From positions 1-18,686 of the forward strand of contig DAOWIC010000026.1 in NCBI GenBank assembly GCA_030641085.1: a stretch of 18,686 nt of DNA. The letters run 5' to 3'. Origin of the DNA: Calditrichota bacterium (GTDB lineage: Bacteria; Zixibacteria; MSB-5A5; GN15; FEB-12). The position numbers were made by a program, and so were the translations under genes. Positions 1 to 7,962 of the stretch are shown in pieces; position 1 is the stretch's first letter; the number at the start of each line of letters is the position of its first letter. The notes under the pieces were generated by a model. The model did not search any database. It saw only the letters and a program-made list of their open reading frames with translations, and was not told the origin of the DNA.

Positions 1-279
1 ATAGCGGTCGGTTATGTCAAGCAGCGCTGGGTCTTCCGCAGGGTGGTCGCGGCGAATATCCGCCGCATCAGGCAACTGTCGCCCCATAAAGAGAAAATCT
101 GCTTGTTCGCCTTTCAGTCAATTGAGTCATATCTTCTGGTGACAGTGATGGTCATCGCGGGGATTTTGTTGCGTCAAACGGGACTCGACCATCAGGTATT
201 AAGCCTTATCTATCTCGCTGTGGGGACAGCACTTACTCTCTCAAGCCAATACTATCTTGGACAGAGCCGGCTCAATTGA
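1..279 (+). CDS. C-terminal part of an unrecognised membrane protein (5' end outside window)
   Basis: The frame is open from the first base, so this is probably the end of a longer gene; the GTG at 43 is only an internal candidate start. The visible 92 residues begin with a basic stretch (KQRWVFRR, then NIRRIRQL), followed by HKEKICLFAFQS. Two hydrophobic segments follow that look like membrane helices: SYLLVTVMVIAGILL and LSLIYLAVGTALTL. The protein ends with SSQYYLGQSRLN. The basic, cytoplasm-type flank before two helices suggests an inner-membrane protein with a short helical hairpin at its end. I do not recognise the family and assign no function. It lies 121 bp upstream of hemA in the same direction, with an AT-rich promoter-like gap between, so it is probably not part of the hem transcription unit. 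Confidence 0.55.
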   Translation: MAVGYVKQRWVFRRVVAANIRRIRQLSPHKEKICLFAFQSIESYLLVTVMVIAGILLRQTGLDHQVLSLIYLAVGTALTLSSQYYLGQSRLN

Positions 280-327
280 TTTATTTTTTTTGCTTTTGTT
301 ATCTTTTTCACAAACTATGACACTATC

Positions 328-358
328 ATGACAAAGATAATTCCTTTTATTATATACT
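328..358 (+). promoter_or_regulatory. Candidate sigma70-type promoter of the hem operon
   Basis: The gap 280-400 is far more AT-rich than the genes around it. ATGACA (328-333) matches five of six positions of the TTGACA box. It is followed either by TATATA (351-356, 17-bp spacer) or by TATACT (353-358, 19-bp spacer). Transcription would start near 363-366, giving a short leader of about 36 nt before hemA. A second ATGACA lies at 317-322, exactly 11 bp upstream of the first. No other gap this size exists until the end of hemY, so this promoter would serve all nine genes. Confidence 0.45.
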
Positions 359-399
359 TTGCTCAATCAAAATCGGATAAACGAGGATTATTGAGCGAA
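358..399 (+). repeat. Inverted repeat flanking the hemA ribosome-binding region
   Basis: TTTGCTCAAT minus its first T pairs with the sequence just before the hemA start: GCTCAAT (361-367) is the exact reverse complement of ATTGAGC (390-396). Counting flanking bases 358-360 and 397-399, ten positions pair with one G-U wobble. The 22-nt loop (368-389) holds the weak Shine-Dalgarno-like CGAGGA. It could be an RNA hairpin controlling hemA translation, or a DNA operator. If transcription starts near 363-366, the left arm would be only partly transcribed, which favours the DNA reading or an earlier start. Confidence 0.35.
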
Positions 400-400
400 T

Positions 401-1669
401 ATGGAATACGGCATCATCGGAACTTCGATCTGGCAACAGAACATGCCGCTGTTTGAGCGGCTCACTCTTGACCGGGCAACCAAAGCTGAATCCCTGAAAA
501 AACTAAAAGCCGAACTTGGCGTTGATGAACTAATCTATCTCTCGACCTGCAACCGGGTCGAATTTGTCTACGCCACCCGCCGTGAGACCTCCGACGCCAA
601 GATTCTGCATCGCTTGATCGATGTTTTCTTCCGCGACCAGGCCGACCTGAGCTTCTTCCCCAACGATTTTTACCACTACACCGGCAAGGACGCAGTCACG
701 CACCTGTTTCGCACTATCTCCTCGCTTGAGTCGCTCGTTGTTGGCGAGACCCAGATTACCGGCCAGTACAAAGAAGCCTGGCAAGAGGCAGTCGAGTCCG
801 GTCTGAGCGGCGCGGCGCTGGAAAACCTTATCAAAGAAGCCTTGCTGGTGGCCAAGAAGATCCGCCGGGAGACCGCGCTCGGTACCGGCTCGGTCTCGAT
901 GGCCTCGCTGGCCGCCGGAGAACTGAAAAAGCAGCTTGAGGGCAAGACCGATCGGACTATCGCCCTGGTCGGGTCCGGCCCGATGACTACCAAGATGGTC
1001 AAGTACCTGGCCGAGTATCTCCCGAGCCGGCTCGTCTTTGTAAATCGCACAGTCGAGAAAGCCGAGAAGCTGGCCGAGGAATTCGGTGGCAGCGCTTTGT
1101 CGCTTGATGATTTTGTCAACAGTCCGGTCGATGTGGACGCGATTGTTTCATCGACCGCCGCCAACCAGCCGGTTTTTGACGCCGCCTTTTTGGAAAAACT
1201 GCCCCTGTCACAGGCATCGATTACCTGTATCGACCTGGCTATCCCGCGTGACTTCTCGGTCGATTTCACCGGTGCCGAGGGCGTCAAGCTGGTCGATATC
1301 CCTTTCCTGAAGTCGCAGGGTCAAGGTAACCTCCGCCAGAAATTTGTCGAAGCCGGCAAGGCTAACCGTATTGTCCGCGAGGCGGTCACCCGGTATCTCG
1401 CCGACCAGATAGAAGTATCCCTAAAGCCGATCTTTCGTAGCAGCTATAAAGAATCATGCGAATTGGCCAAAAGAGCGCTCGATGATCTCTTCTCGCACCG
1501 GGTAACCGGTCTCGGAGAAAAGGACCAGGAGGCGGTGCTCAAGCTGGTTACCAAGCTGATCGGCCATTCCTCATTCCAGCCGGTGCGCAAACTCTCCGAC
1601 CACCTGGTCGAGAATCGCCCCGACCTCAGCATCACCGACTTTGGCGATTCCTCAAGGAAAGCCGTATGA
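401..1669 (+). CDS. hemA: Glutamyl-tRNA reductase
   Basis: This enzyme performs the first committed step of the C5 pathway: NADPH reduction of glutamyl-tRNA(Glu) to glutamate-1-semialdehyde, passed to HemL. The protein has 422 residues, normal for the family. The catalytic motif STCNRVE puts the nucleophilic cysteine at residue 50. HLFRTISSLESLVVGETQI (101-119) carries the conserved His101 and the GE(T)Q block. The Rossmann domain starts at ALVGSGPM (188-195), and VNRT (214-217) and IDLAIPRDF fit the NADPH domain. A C-terminal helical dimerisation domain follows. The N-terminus is unusual: where most bacterial homologues read NHxTAPV, this one reads SIWQQNM at the aligned position. The start at 401 follows a weak CGAGGA site. 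The stop overlaps hemC by 4 nt (ATGA). Confidence 0.95.
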   Translation: MEYGIIGTSIWQQNMPLFERLTLDRATKAESLKKLKAELGVDELIYLSTCNRVEFVYATRRETSDAKILHRLIDVFFRDQADLSFFPNDFYHYTGKDAVTHLFRTISSLESLVVGETQITGQYKEAWQEAVESGLSGAALENLIKEALLVAKKIRRETALGTGSVSMASLAAGELKKQLEGKTDRTIALVGSGPMTTKMVKYLAEYLPSRLVFVNRTVEKAEKLAEEFGGSALSLDDFVNSPVDVDAIVSSTAANQPVFDAAFLEKLPLSQASITCIDLAIPRDFSVDFTGAEGVKLVDIPFLKSQGQGNLRQKFVEAGKANRIVREAVTRYLADQIEVSLKPIFRSSYKESCELAKRALDDLFSHRVTGLGEKDQEAVLKLVTKLIGHSSFQPVRKLSDHLVENRPDLSITDFGDSSRKAV

Positions 1670-2580
1670 CCCCTGACAAATTGGTGATTGGCTCCCGCGG
1701 CTCCGATCTGGCGCTGTGGCAGGCGAACTTTATCCGCGACATTCTTACCGACGAGCACCGCTGCGAGGTTAAGATCAAGATCATCAAGACCTCAGGCGAC
1801 AAACTGGACCAGCTTTCGTTTGATAAGATGGAAGGCAAGGGGTTTTTCACCAAGGAATTGGAGGAAGCCCTGCTGGCCAGCGAGATCGACCTGGCGGTGC
1901 ATTCATTGAAAGATCTGATGACGACTCAACCGAAGGGCCTGAAACTGGGCGCGGCCGGTTATCGTGTCGACCGACGCGAAATGCTTCTCATTCGCAAGGA
2001 ATCCAAAACCGACAACGGCCTGATACCGGTAAAAGAAGGCGGCATAATCGGCACCAGTTCCAATCGCCGCAAATGCCAGATCGCCAACGCCGCGCCGAGC
2101 CTTGAGATAAAAGATCTGCGCGGTAATGTACCGACGAGAGTCAAGAAACTGCGCGACGGTCAGTATGACGCGATCATGATCGCGGCCGCCGGCGTGATGC
2201 GCCTGGAACTGGATCTGTCCGACCTTGAGGTGGTCCTGCTCGATCCGGAACAATTCCTGCCGGCTCCCGCACAAGGGGTTTTAGGTATTCAGATTCGCAC
2301 CAACGACCCAATTGTCGACTCCGTTATTTCCAGAATGGGCTGCCCGCAGGCAACAACGGAAGCCTCGCTCGAGCGAGGGCTGCTGAGTCGGTTCGATTCC
2401 GGCTGCTCCTTGCCGCTCGGGGTTTTTTCGGAGGTGACCGACAGTGGCCTGCGGCTGAAGGCAGTGCTTGGTCGGCGTGAGGGCGAAAATTGGGCCGGAC
2501 TTGATGAGGTTGAGATCACCGGCAGTGATGTCGAACAGATGATCGATGAGGCGTTTGCCACTCTGGCAGACGGAGAATGA
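1666..2580 (+). CDS. hemC: Porphobilinogen deaminase (hydroxymethylbilane synthase)
   Basis: Polymerises four porphobilinogen molecules into linear hydroxymethylbilane on a covalently bound dipyrromethane cofactor. The 304-residue protein has all the family landmarks in order: IGSRGSDLALWQ (8-19), GKGFFTKELE (58-67), LAVHSLKD with catalytic Asp83, GTSSNRRKCQ (129-138), LRGNVPTRVKKL (151-162), and FLPAPAQGVLGIQ (197-209). SGCSLPLG supplies the cofactor-binding Cys247. The start overlaps the hemA stop as ATGA and has AAGGA at 1654-1658, seven bases upstream, so the start is well supported. Its own stop overlaps the hemD start, again as ATGA, which suggests translational coupling. Confidence 0.97.
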   Translation: MTPDKLVIGSRGSDLALWQANFIRDILTDEHRCEVKIKIIKTSGDKLDQLSFDKMEGKGFFTKELEEALLASEIDLAVHSLKDLMTTQPKGLKLGAAGYRVDRREMLLIRKESKTDNGLIPVKEGGIIGTSSNRRKCQIANAAPSLEIKDLRGNVPTRVKKLRDGQYDAIMIAAAGVMRLELDLSDLEVVLLDPEQFLPAPAQGVLGIQIRTNDPIVDSVISRMGCPQATTEASLERGLLSRFDSGCSLPLGVFSEVTDSGLRLKAVLGRREGENWAGLDEVEITGSDVEQMIDEAFATLADGE

Positions 2581-3290
2581 AATTGCGTCTGGGTGTTACA
2601 CGAACAAAAAATCAATTACAGTCGCTAATCGAAAAGGCTACCGGGACCGGCGTTGAGGTTGTTCCTCTGCCCGTTATTGAGACTCAGCCGATCCCGTTCG
2701 AATGGCCCGAGGGACTCGACGAAGCCGGGGTAGACTGGCTCATGTTCACCAGCGCCAACGGGGTCCATTTGTTTTTCAATCGGATGGAACAGATCGGTCG
2801 CTCTCTGAGCGGCCGGACTCGCATTGGGACGGTCGGTCGAAAGACCGCCGAAGCCCTCAACGAACACGGACATACCGCCGACTTTCTGCCGTCGGAACCA
2901 TACGGTGAGACATTTTTCACCGAATGGGCCGATGCTGGAACACATACCGGCGAGACCGTTATGTTCGCCCGAGGCGAGAAGATCAATTTCGATCCGCGCG
3001 ACATCATGACGCAACTGAAGGCGCAGTATTTCCCGCTCGTCTGCTACCAGACCTGTCCGCGCCCGGTCGAAAGCGAACTGATTCGGCCATTTTCCGACAA
3101 CGACTATATTCTGTTTACCGCTCCGTCATGCGTGCGCTCCTACCAGGAGCAGTTTGACCGCCCGGTCGCCCGCCCGGTGGCAATCGGACGTTCCACCGCC
3201 GCCGAGATGAACCATCTCGGTTGGAATGAGGTTATCATTATGGAGCACGCCGACGTTGACAATATCCTGGAGTACTTAAAATGGAACTAA
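2577..3290 (+). CDS. hemD: Uroporphyrinogen-III synthase
   Basis: Cyclises hydroxymethylbilane with inversion of ring D to give uroporphyrinogen III. The family is poorly conserved, so the call rests on size (237 residues), position directly after hemC, and typical local patterns. These are an N-terminal strand LRLGVTRT, then WLMFTSANGVHLFF (58-69 region), IGTVGRKTAEAL, GETVMFARGE, YILFTAPSCVRSYQ and PVAIGRSTAAEM, which match the two-domain HemD fold with its paired S/A-N/S-x-V loops. The start overlaps the hemC stop by 4 nt. GGAG sits almost against the start codon, so translation probably depends on coupling to hemC. It overlaps hemB by 10 nt. Confidence 0.92.
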   Translation: MKLRLGVTRTKNQLQSLIEKATGTGVEVVPLPVIETQPIPFEWPEGLDEAGVDWLMFTSANGVHLFFNRMEQIGRSLSGRTRIGTVGRKTAEALNEHGHTADFLPSEPYGETFFTEWADAGTHTGETVMFARGEKINFDPRDIMTQLKAQYFPLVCYQTCPRPVESELIRPFSDNDYILFTAPSCVRSYQEQFDRPVARPVAIGRSTAAEMNHLGWNEVIIMEHADVDNILEYLKWN

Positions 3291-4261
3291 ATCATCGCCC
3301 CCGCCGCCTGCGCCGGACGCCGGCAATAAGAAGCCTCGCCTTCGAAACAACTCTCGCCCCTGAGCGACTGATCCAGCCTTACTTTGTTGGCGACGGAAGC
3401 GGCATCAAAGAAGAGATCAAGGGCCTGCCTGGAATCTACCGCGAGTCCCCCGACCAACTAGTCCGGTCGATAGCCGACGATGTCAAGCTCGGCATCAACA
3501 AGGTCATGCTTTTCGGCGTGACCGAACGTAAGGACCCAATGGCCGCCAGTTCCAAAGACGTTGAAAATCCGGTGATCGTGGCTGTCCAACAGTTGAAGGA
3601 CAAGTTCGGTGACGATCTTTTTGTCAGCGCCGATGTCTGCCTCTGTGCTTACACCGACACCGGTCATTGCGGCGTCACAATAGATGGTGAGATCGACAAC
3701 GATCGTTCGGTCGCAATCCTGACCGAGATGGCGGTAGCACTGGCCAAAGCAGGATGCGACTGTGTGGCGCCGTCGGACATGATGGACGGTCGGATCGGGT
3801 CGATTCGTGCCGGTCTGGAGGCGCAGAACTTTACCGACACGATTATCATGGCCTACACCGCCAAGTACGTCTCGTCCTACTACGGTCCGTTCCGCGAGGC
3901 GGCCAAGTCCGCCCCCGGTAAAGGCGATCGCAAGGGCTATCAGATGGATTTCCGCAACCGCGCCGAAGCGCTGCGCGAACTGCGCCTCGACGAAGCCGAG
4001 GGCGCTGACATCGTCATGGTCAAACCGGCCCTGGCGTATCTCGATCTGATCTCCGATTTCAAGAACAACACGCAGCTCCCGGTAGCGGCTTACAACGTCT
4101 CGGGCGAATATGCCGCGGTCAAGTTGATGGTGGAGGCGAGACTGACCGACGAAGGACTCATGGTCATGGAAAACCTGACCGCCATCACCCGCGCCGGAGC
4201 CTCTATCATACTAACCTATCACCTGCGAGACATTCTGAAAAATGGGTGGCATAATGCTTAA
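3281..4261 (+). CDS. hemB: Delta-aminolevulinic acid dehydratase (porphobilinogen synthase), zinc type
   Basis: Condenses two 5-aminolevulinate molecules to porphobilinogen. The 326-residue protein has both Schiff-base lysines: K195 in AYTAKYVSSYYGPF and K248 in MVKPALAYLD. The block DVCLCAYTDTGHCG (118-131) has Cys120, Cys122 and Cys130, the three-cysteine site that marks the zinc-dependent class rather than the magnesium-only class. FGVTERKDP (78-86), APSDMMDGR (163-171) and AAYNVSGEY (269-277) are further family blocks. TGGAG at 3268-3272 supports the start at 3281, which overlaps hemD by 10 nt. The short basic N-terminal RPRRLRRT is normal for the family. Confidence 0.97.
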   Translation: MELNHRPRRLRRTPAIRSLAFETTLAPERLIQPYFVGDGSGIKEEIKGLPGIYRESPDQLVRSIADDVKLGINKVMLFGVTERKDPMAASSKDVENPVIVAVQQLKDKFGDDLFVSADVCLCAYTDTGHCGVTIDGEIDNDRSVAILTEMAVALAKAGCDCVAPSDMMDGRIGSIRAGLEAQNFTDTIIMAYTAKYVSSYYGPFREAAKSAPGKGDRKGYQMDFRNRAEALRELRLDEAEGADIVMVKPALAYLDLISDFKNNTQLPVAAYNVSGEYAAVKLMVEARLTDEGLMVMENLTAITRAGASIILTYHLRDILKNGWHNA

Positions 4262-5549
4262 GAAAGATAAATCGAAAAAGCTGATGGACCTTGCCGGTCG
4301 CGTAACGCCCGGCGGCGTGAACTCGCCGGTCCGCGCTTTCAAATCGGTCGGCGGCACACCGATCTTTATTGACAGAGGCGAAGGCGCCTACCTGTATGAT
4401 GTCGACGGCAACAAATATCTCGACTTCTGTAGCTCGTGGGGTCCGCTGATACTCGGTCACGCCGATCCGGATGTAGTCGCGGCCGTCAAGACCCAAGTGG
4501 AACGCGGCATGACATTCGGCGCCACCACCGAACTTGAATATCAACTGGCCGATTTTATTGTCAGCCAGATCGACGCGGTTGAGAGTATCCGCTTTGTCTC
4601 CTCCGGGACCGAGGCGGTTATGTCGGTTATCCGTACCGCGCGCGGTTTCACCGGCCGTGACCTGATATTGAAATTCGAGGGCTGCTATCATGGCCATAGC
4701 GACCACCTCTTGGTGCAGGCCGGATCCGGCCTGGCCACTTTCGGACAGCCGTCATCGGCGGGTGTCCCGGAGGCGATAACCAGCCAGACAGCGGTGCTTC
4801 CGCTCGACGATGAAGAGGCGTTGCAGGAATTTTTCGACCATCATGGTGACAAGCTGGCGGCGGCGATTATCGAAGGTATCCCCGCCAACAACGGCCTGCT
4901 GATCCAACGACATGATTACATGCGCCTGCTGCGTGCCCTGACCGAAAAGCACGGCGCGCTTTTGATTCTCGATGAGGTCATCACCGGCTTCCGGGTCGGC
5001 ATGGGCGGCGCGGCGGCCTACTACGGTATCCATCCCGATCTGCTCACCTACGGCAAGATCATCGGGGGCGGTATGCCGGTCGGCGCTTTTGGCGGACGGA
5101 GCGATGTGATGAATGTCCTTTCGCCGCTCGGCCCGGTTTATCAGGCGGGCACGTTATCGGGCAACCCGGTGGCAATGGTGGCCGGATTAACGACCCTAGC
5201 TAAACTGGCCAACGGCCGGATTCAGGCCGAACTTGAGGAAAAGAACCGCCGGTTTGTCAGCCGGATTACCTCGCGCCTGACCAACAGTACGTTCAACATT
5301 GCCGGTATAGCCTCGATCTTCTGGCTCGTCTTCCAGCGCGATCTCCCCCGCGACGCCAAGAGTATCGACAGAGACGGCATCGCGCACTACAACCGCATGC
5401 ATGACAAGATCCTCGAACAGGGTCTATACCTGCCGCCCTCCGGTTACGAGGTCTGCTTTATCTCGGCCGCTCAAACCGACGACATGCTCGATGACGCCGC
5501 CGACATCCTGGTTGCAACAATCAAGCAGGAGGCGCATCAATGGGTATGA
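4254..5549 (+). CDS. hemL: Glutamate-1-semialdehyde 2,1-aminomutase
   Basis: PLP enzyme that converts the HemA product into 5-aminolevulinate. I chose ATG 4254 (431 residues) over ATG 4242 (435 residues). From 4254 the protein opens MLKKDKSKKL like its homologues, the catalytic lysine falls at 268 (TYGKIIGGG), close to position 265 in E. coli, and GGGTGG (4244-4249) lies just upstream. Other motifs are TPGGVNSPVRAF, LGHADP, SSGTEAVMSVIRTARG, GCYHGHSD, the PLP-ring aspartate in LDEVITGFRVG, and GTLSGNPVAM. The start overlaps hemB by 8 nt and the end overlaps hemE by 10 nt. The tight HemA/HemL co-location fits their channelling of the unstable semialdehyde, as known for the family. Confidence 0.96.
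   Translation: MLKKDKSKKLMDLAGRVTPGGVNSPVRAFKSVGGTPIFIDRGEGAYLYDVDGNKYLDFCSSWGPLILGHADPDVVAAVKTQVERGMTFGATTELEYQLADFIVSQIDAVESIRFVSSGTEAVMSVIRTARGFTGRDLILKFEGCYHGHSDHLLVQAGSGLATFGQPSSAGVPEAITSQTAVLPLDDEEALQEFFDHHGDKLAAAIIEGIPANNGLLIQRHDYMRLLRALTEKHGALLILDEVITGFRVGMGGAAAYYGIHPDLLTYGKIIGGGMPVGAFGGRSDVMNVLSPLGPVYQAGTLSGNPVAMVAGLTTLAKLANGRIQAELEEKNRRFVSRITSRLTNSTFNIAGIASIFWLVFQRDLPRDAKSIDRDGIAHYNRMHDKILEQGLYLPPSGYEVCFISAAQTDDMLDDAADILVATIKQEAHQWV
5527..5532 (+). promoter_or_regulatory. Strong Shine-Dalgarno of hemE, inside hemL
   Basis: A perfect AGGAGG lies seven bases before ATG 5540 and thirteen before the alternative in-frame ATG 5546. This decides the hemE start in favour of 5540. It is the strongest ribosome-binding site in the hem operon; the other hem genes have weaker AAGGA, GGAG or AGGT sites. 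Confidence 0.7.
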
Positions 5550-6568
5550 GCAGCAGCAATTTTGTCAAAGCCTGCTACGGCCAAAACGACGGACGCATCC
5601 CGATATGGATCATGCGTCAGGCCGGACGCTACCTGCCCGAGTATCGCAAAGTACGTGAGGCAGCCTCATTTTTGGACCTTTGCCGCTCGCCGCAGTTGAT
5701 CGCCGAGGTAGTCCGCCAGCCGATAGTGAGGTTCGGCCTCGATGCCGCTATTCTCTTTTCGGATATCCTGACTATGCTGGAGCCGATGGGCATGAAGTTT
5801 GAATTCCCCGAAGGCGGCCCGCAGGTCGATAAGCCGATCAGTTCGCCCGATGATGTTAAACGGCTGACCGATTTTGACATCGAGCATAAGCTCTCGTTCG
5901 TGCTGGAAGGTATCCGCGAGATCAAGCGAATCGTGCCGGACAAACCGCTGATCGGTTTTGTCGGCTCACCGTTCACGCTCGCCTGTTACCTGATCGAGGG
6001 CAAGGGCTCCAAGAACTTCGATCGCCCCAAGCGATTTCTTCACGAGCATCCCGATGCCGCCCGCGAGATGTTCGACCTCCTGACCGACGTGATCAGTCGC
6101 TACCTGCAGACGCAGATCGACGCCGGTGTCGATGCCGTGCAGGTGTTTGACAGTTGGGGCGGTATTCTTTCGCCGGATGATTATCGTAAGTGGTCGGCCG
6201 AGCCGGTCAACCGGATCTTCGGGCGACTCCAATCAAACGAAGGCATCCCTCGTATTCTCTTCGTGAATAACCTCGCCCCCTACCTGAACATCGTGCGCGA
6301 CATCGACTGCGAGGTGGTCGGGGTGGACTACCGCATGTCACTTGCCCAGGCCGCGAAGGCACTGCCGGAAAAAGCGGTGCAGGGCAATTTGGATCCGTCG
6401 GTGCTGTTCGGCCCGCCTGCGACGGTAGTCGAGCGGACCAAAGCGATACTCGACAGCTTTGATAACCATAACCGTCTGATATTCAACCTCGGTCACGGGA
6501 TTCAGCCTCAAACGCCCATCGAGTCTGTCCACGCCGTGATCGACACGGTTCACAAATACAGGTCATAA
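5540..6568 (+). CDS. hemE: Uroporphyrinogen decarboxylase
   Basis: Removes four acetate carboxyls from uroporphyrinogen III to give coproporphyrinogen III. The protein has 342 residues, typical of the family. Substrate-binding signatures are present: MRQAGRYLPEYR with Arg26 and Arg30, ILFSDILT with the catalytic Asp75, and GFVGSPFTLACYLIEGKGSK with Tyr150. Also present are QVFDSWGG (201-208), GNLDP (282-286) and FNLGHGIQPQTP with His319. The start is fixed by an AGGAGG seven bases upstream and overlaps hemL by 10 nt. Two bases separate its stop from hemN. Nothing is missing or unusual. Confidence 0.97.
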   Translation: MGMSSSNFVKACYGQNDGRIPIWIMRQAGRYLPEYRKVREAASFLDLCRSPQLIAEVVRQPIVRFGLDAAILFSDILTMLEPMGMKFEFPEGGPQVDKPISSPDDVKRLTDFDIEHKLSFVLEGIREIKRIVPDKPLIGFVGSPFTLACYLIEGKGSKNFDRPKRFLHEHPDAAREMFDLLTDVISRYLQTQIDAGVDAVQVFDSWGGILSPDDYRKWSAEPVNRIFGRLQSNEGIPRILFVNNLAPYLNIVRDIDCEVVGVDYRMSLAQAAKALPEKAVQGNLDPSVLFGPPATVVERTKAILDSFDNHNRLIFNLGHGIQPQTPIESVHAVIDTVHKYRS

Positions 6569-6570
6569 GA

Positions 6571-7962
6571 ATGAACAACGAGACCACCGCCACCACCGTA
6601 CCGGTCGAACTTCTCCGCAAGTATGACCGTCCCGGGCCACGCTACACCAGCTACCCGACCGCCCCGGTCTGGACTGACGAGGTCGGCACCGAGGCGTATG
6701 TCGATGCGCTCGGCCGGGCATCGCAACATCCGGACGCGCCGCTGGCGCTTTACTGCCATATTCCGTTCTGTCGGAAGCGATGCTATTACTGCGGCTGCAA
6801 TACATACATCACCAACAATCCGGCCCGGGTGGATGACTATATCACGAATCTCTGCCGGGAGATCGAACGAACCGCCGGGCTACTTAAACCGCGCCGCAAG
6901 GTGAATCAGCTTCATTTCGGCGGGGGCACCCCGACCTATGTCGATATTACCGGCATGGCCGCGATCTTCGATTGTCTTGAGGAGCATTTCGATTTTGTCC
7001 AAGGTGGCGAGCGCTCGATTGAACTCGATCCGCGCGTGACCACCAGAGAGCAACTGGATTTTCTGATCAGGCGCGGTTTCAACCGGGTCTCTATCGGCGT
7101 GCAGGATTTCGATCCCGATGTTCAGGAAGCGAGCGGACGGGTGCAGCCGGAAAAGACTGTCACCGACATGCTCGATTACTGCCACAGACTGAACCTCAAG
7201 GGTATCAACTTCGACCTGATCTACGGCCTGCCGCGCCAGACTGTGGCAGGCTTCATGGCGACTCTCGACAAGACAATCGCCCTGCGGCCGGATCGCCTCG
7301 CGGTCTACTCGTTTGCCTACCTGCCGACGGTCAAGTCGCACCAATCGCGGATACGTCCCGAAGAACTGCCGTCGACCGAAGTGAAATATCAGCTTTTTGC
7401 CGCCGCGGTAGAGAAATTCACCGCCGCCGGTTATCGCCAGATCGGCATGGACCATTTCGCCCTGCCGACCGACGAGCTTTCACTGGCTCAGGCGGACGGT
7501 CGGCTGCATCGGAACTTCATGGGCTACACGGTGCAATCGGCGCCGGAGATGATCGGTTTCGGCATGTCGTCGATAGGCTATGTCGATAATTCCTTTTTCC
7601 AGAATCATTCCAAACTGGACAGTTACAAGCAGTCGGTATCGGGCGACGGCCTGGCCGTATTTCGCGGTATGCGTCTATCTGACGACGATTTGATCCGGCA
7701 ATATGTCATCACTTCCCTGATGTGCAATTTCCGGCTCAAATTCAGCGAGCTAAAAACACGGTTCGATATCGTCTACCATGATTATTTCGGCGATGATCTG
7801 GCTGGATTGGCCGGTTTTGTTGACGACGGTTTCCTGGTTGAATCGGAGACCGGGCTGACGATCACGCCGCTGGGTCGTACCTTCGTGCGAAATATCGCGA
7901 TGACCTACGATGCGTATCTCAAGAGCGATTCAAAGAAAGCAACCTTTTCAAGGACAATATAG
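6571..7962 (+). CDS. hemN: Oxygen-independent coproporphyrinogen III dehydrogenase (radical SAM)
   Basis: Radical-SAM enzyme that oxidatively decarboxylates two propionates of coproporphyrinogen III to make protoporphyrinogen IX without oxygen. The 463-residue length fits true HemN. The cluster motif is C-x3-C-x2-C-x-C: PFCRKRCYYCGCN with Cys67, Cys71 and Cys74 for the 4Fe-4S cluster and Cys76 after the glycine. That spacing, the N-terminal RYTSYPTAP block and the full-length C-terminal domain separate it from HemW-type haem chaperones, which are shorter and lack this fourth cysteine. GGGTPT (117-122) is the SAM-binding glycine motif. It starts two bases after hemE with a weak AGGT site and abuts hemH with no gap. 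Confidence 0.95.
   Translation: MNNETTATTVPVELLRKYDRPGPRYTSYPTAPVWTDEVGTEAYVDALGRASQHPDAPLALYCHIPFCRKRCYYCGCNTYITNNPARVDDYITNLCREIERTAGLLKPRRKVNQLHFGGGTPTYVDITGMAAIFDCLEEHFDFVQGGERSIELDPRVTTREQLDFLIRRGFNRVSIGVQDFDPDVQEASGRVQPEKTVTDMLDYCHRLNLKGINFDLIYGLPRQTVAGFMATLDKTIALRPDRLAVYSFAYLPTVKSHQSRIRPEELPSTEVKYQLFAAAVEKFTAAGYRQIGMDHFALPTDELSLAQADGRLHRNFMGYTVQSAPEMIGFGMSSIGYVDNSFFQNHSKLDSYKQSVSGDGLAVFRGMRLSDDDLIRQYVITSLMCNFRLKFSELKTRFDIVYHDYFGDDLAGLAGFVDDGFLVESETGLTITPLGRTFVRNIAMTYDAYLKSDSKKATFSRTI

Noticed and set aside
676..1287. A 203-codon minus-strand frame inside hemA
   Set aside because: Ser/Thr-rich shadow of the hemA reading frame; no independent evidence for expression.
4242..4253. Upstream ATG of hemL
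   Set aside because: It adds only MGGI, has a poor ribosome-binding site, and ATG 4254 gives the family-typical N-terminus and lysine position.
6571..7962. HemN could be a HemW-type haem chaperone
   Set aside because: The C-x3-C-x2-C-x-C motif, the RYTSYP block and the 463-residue length are those of true coproporphyrinogen dehydrogenase.
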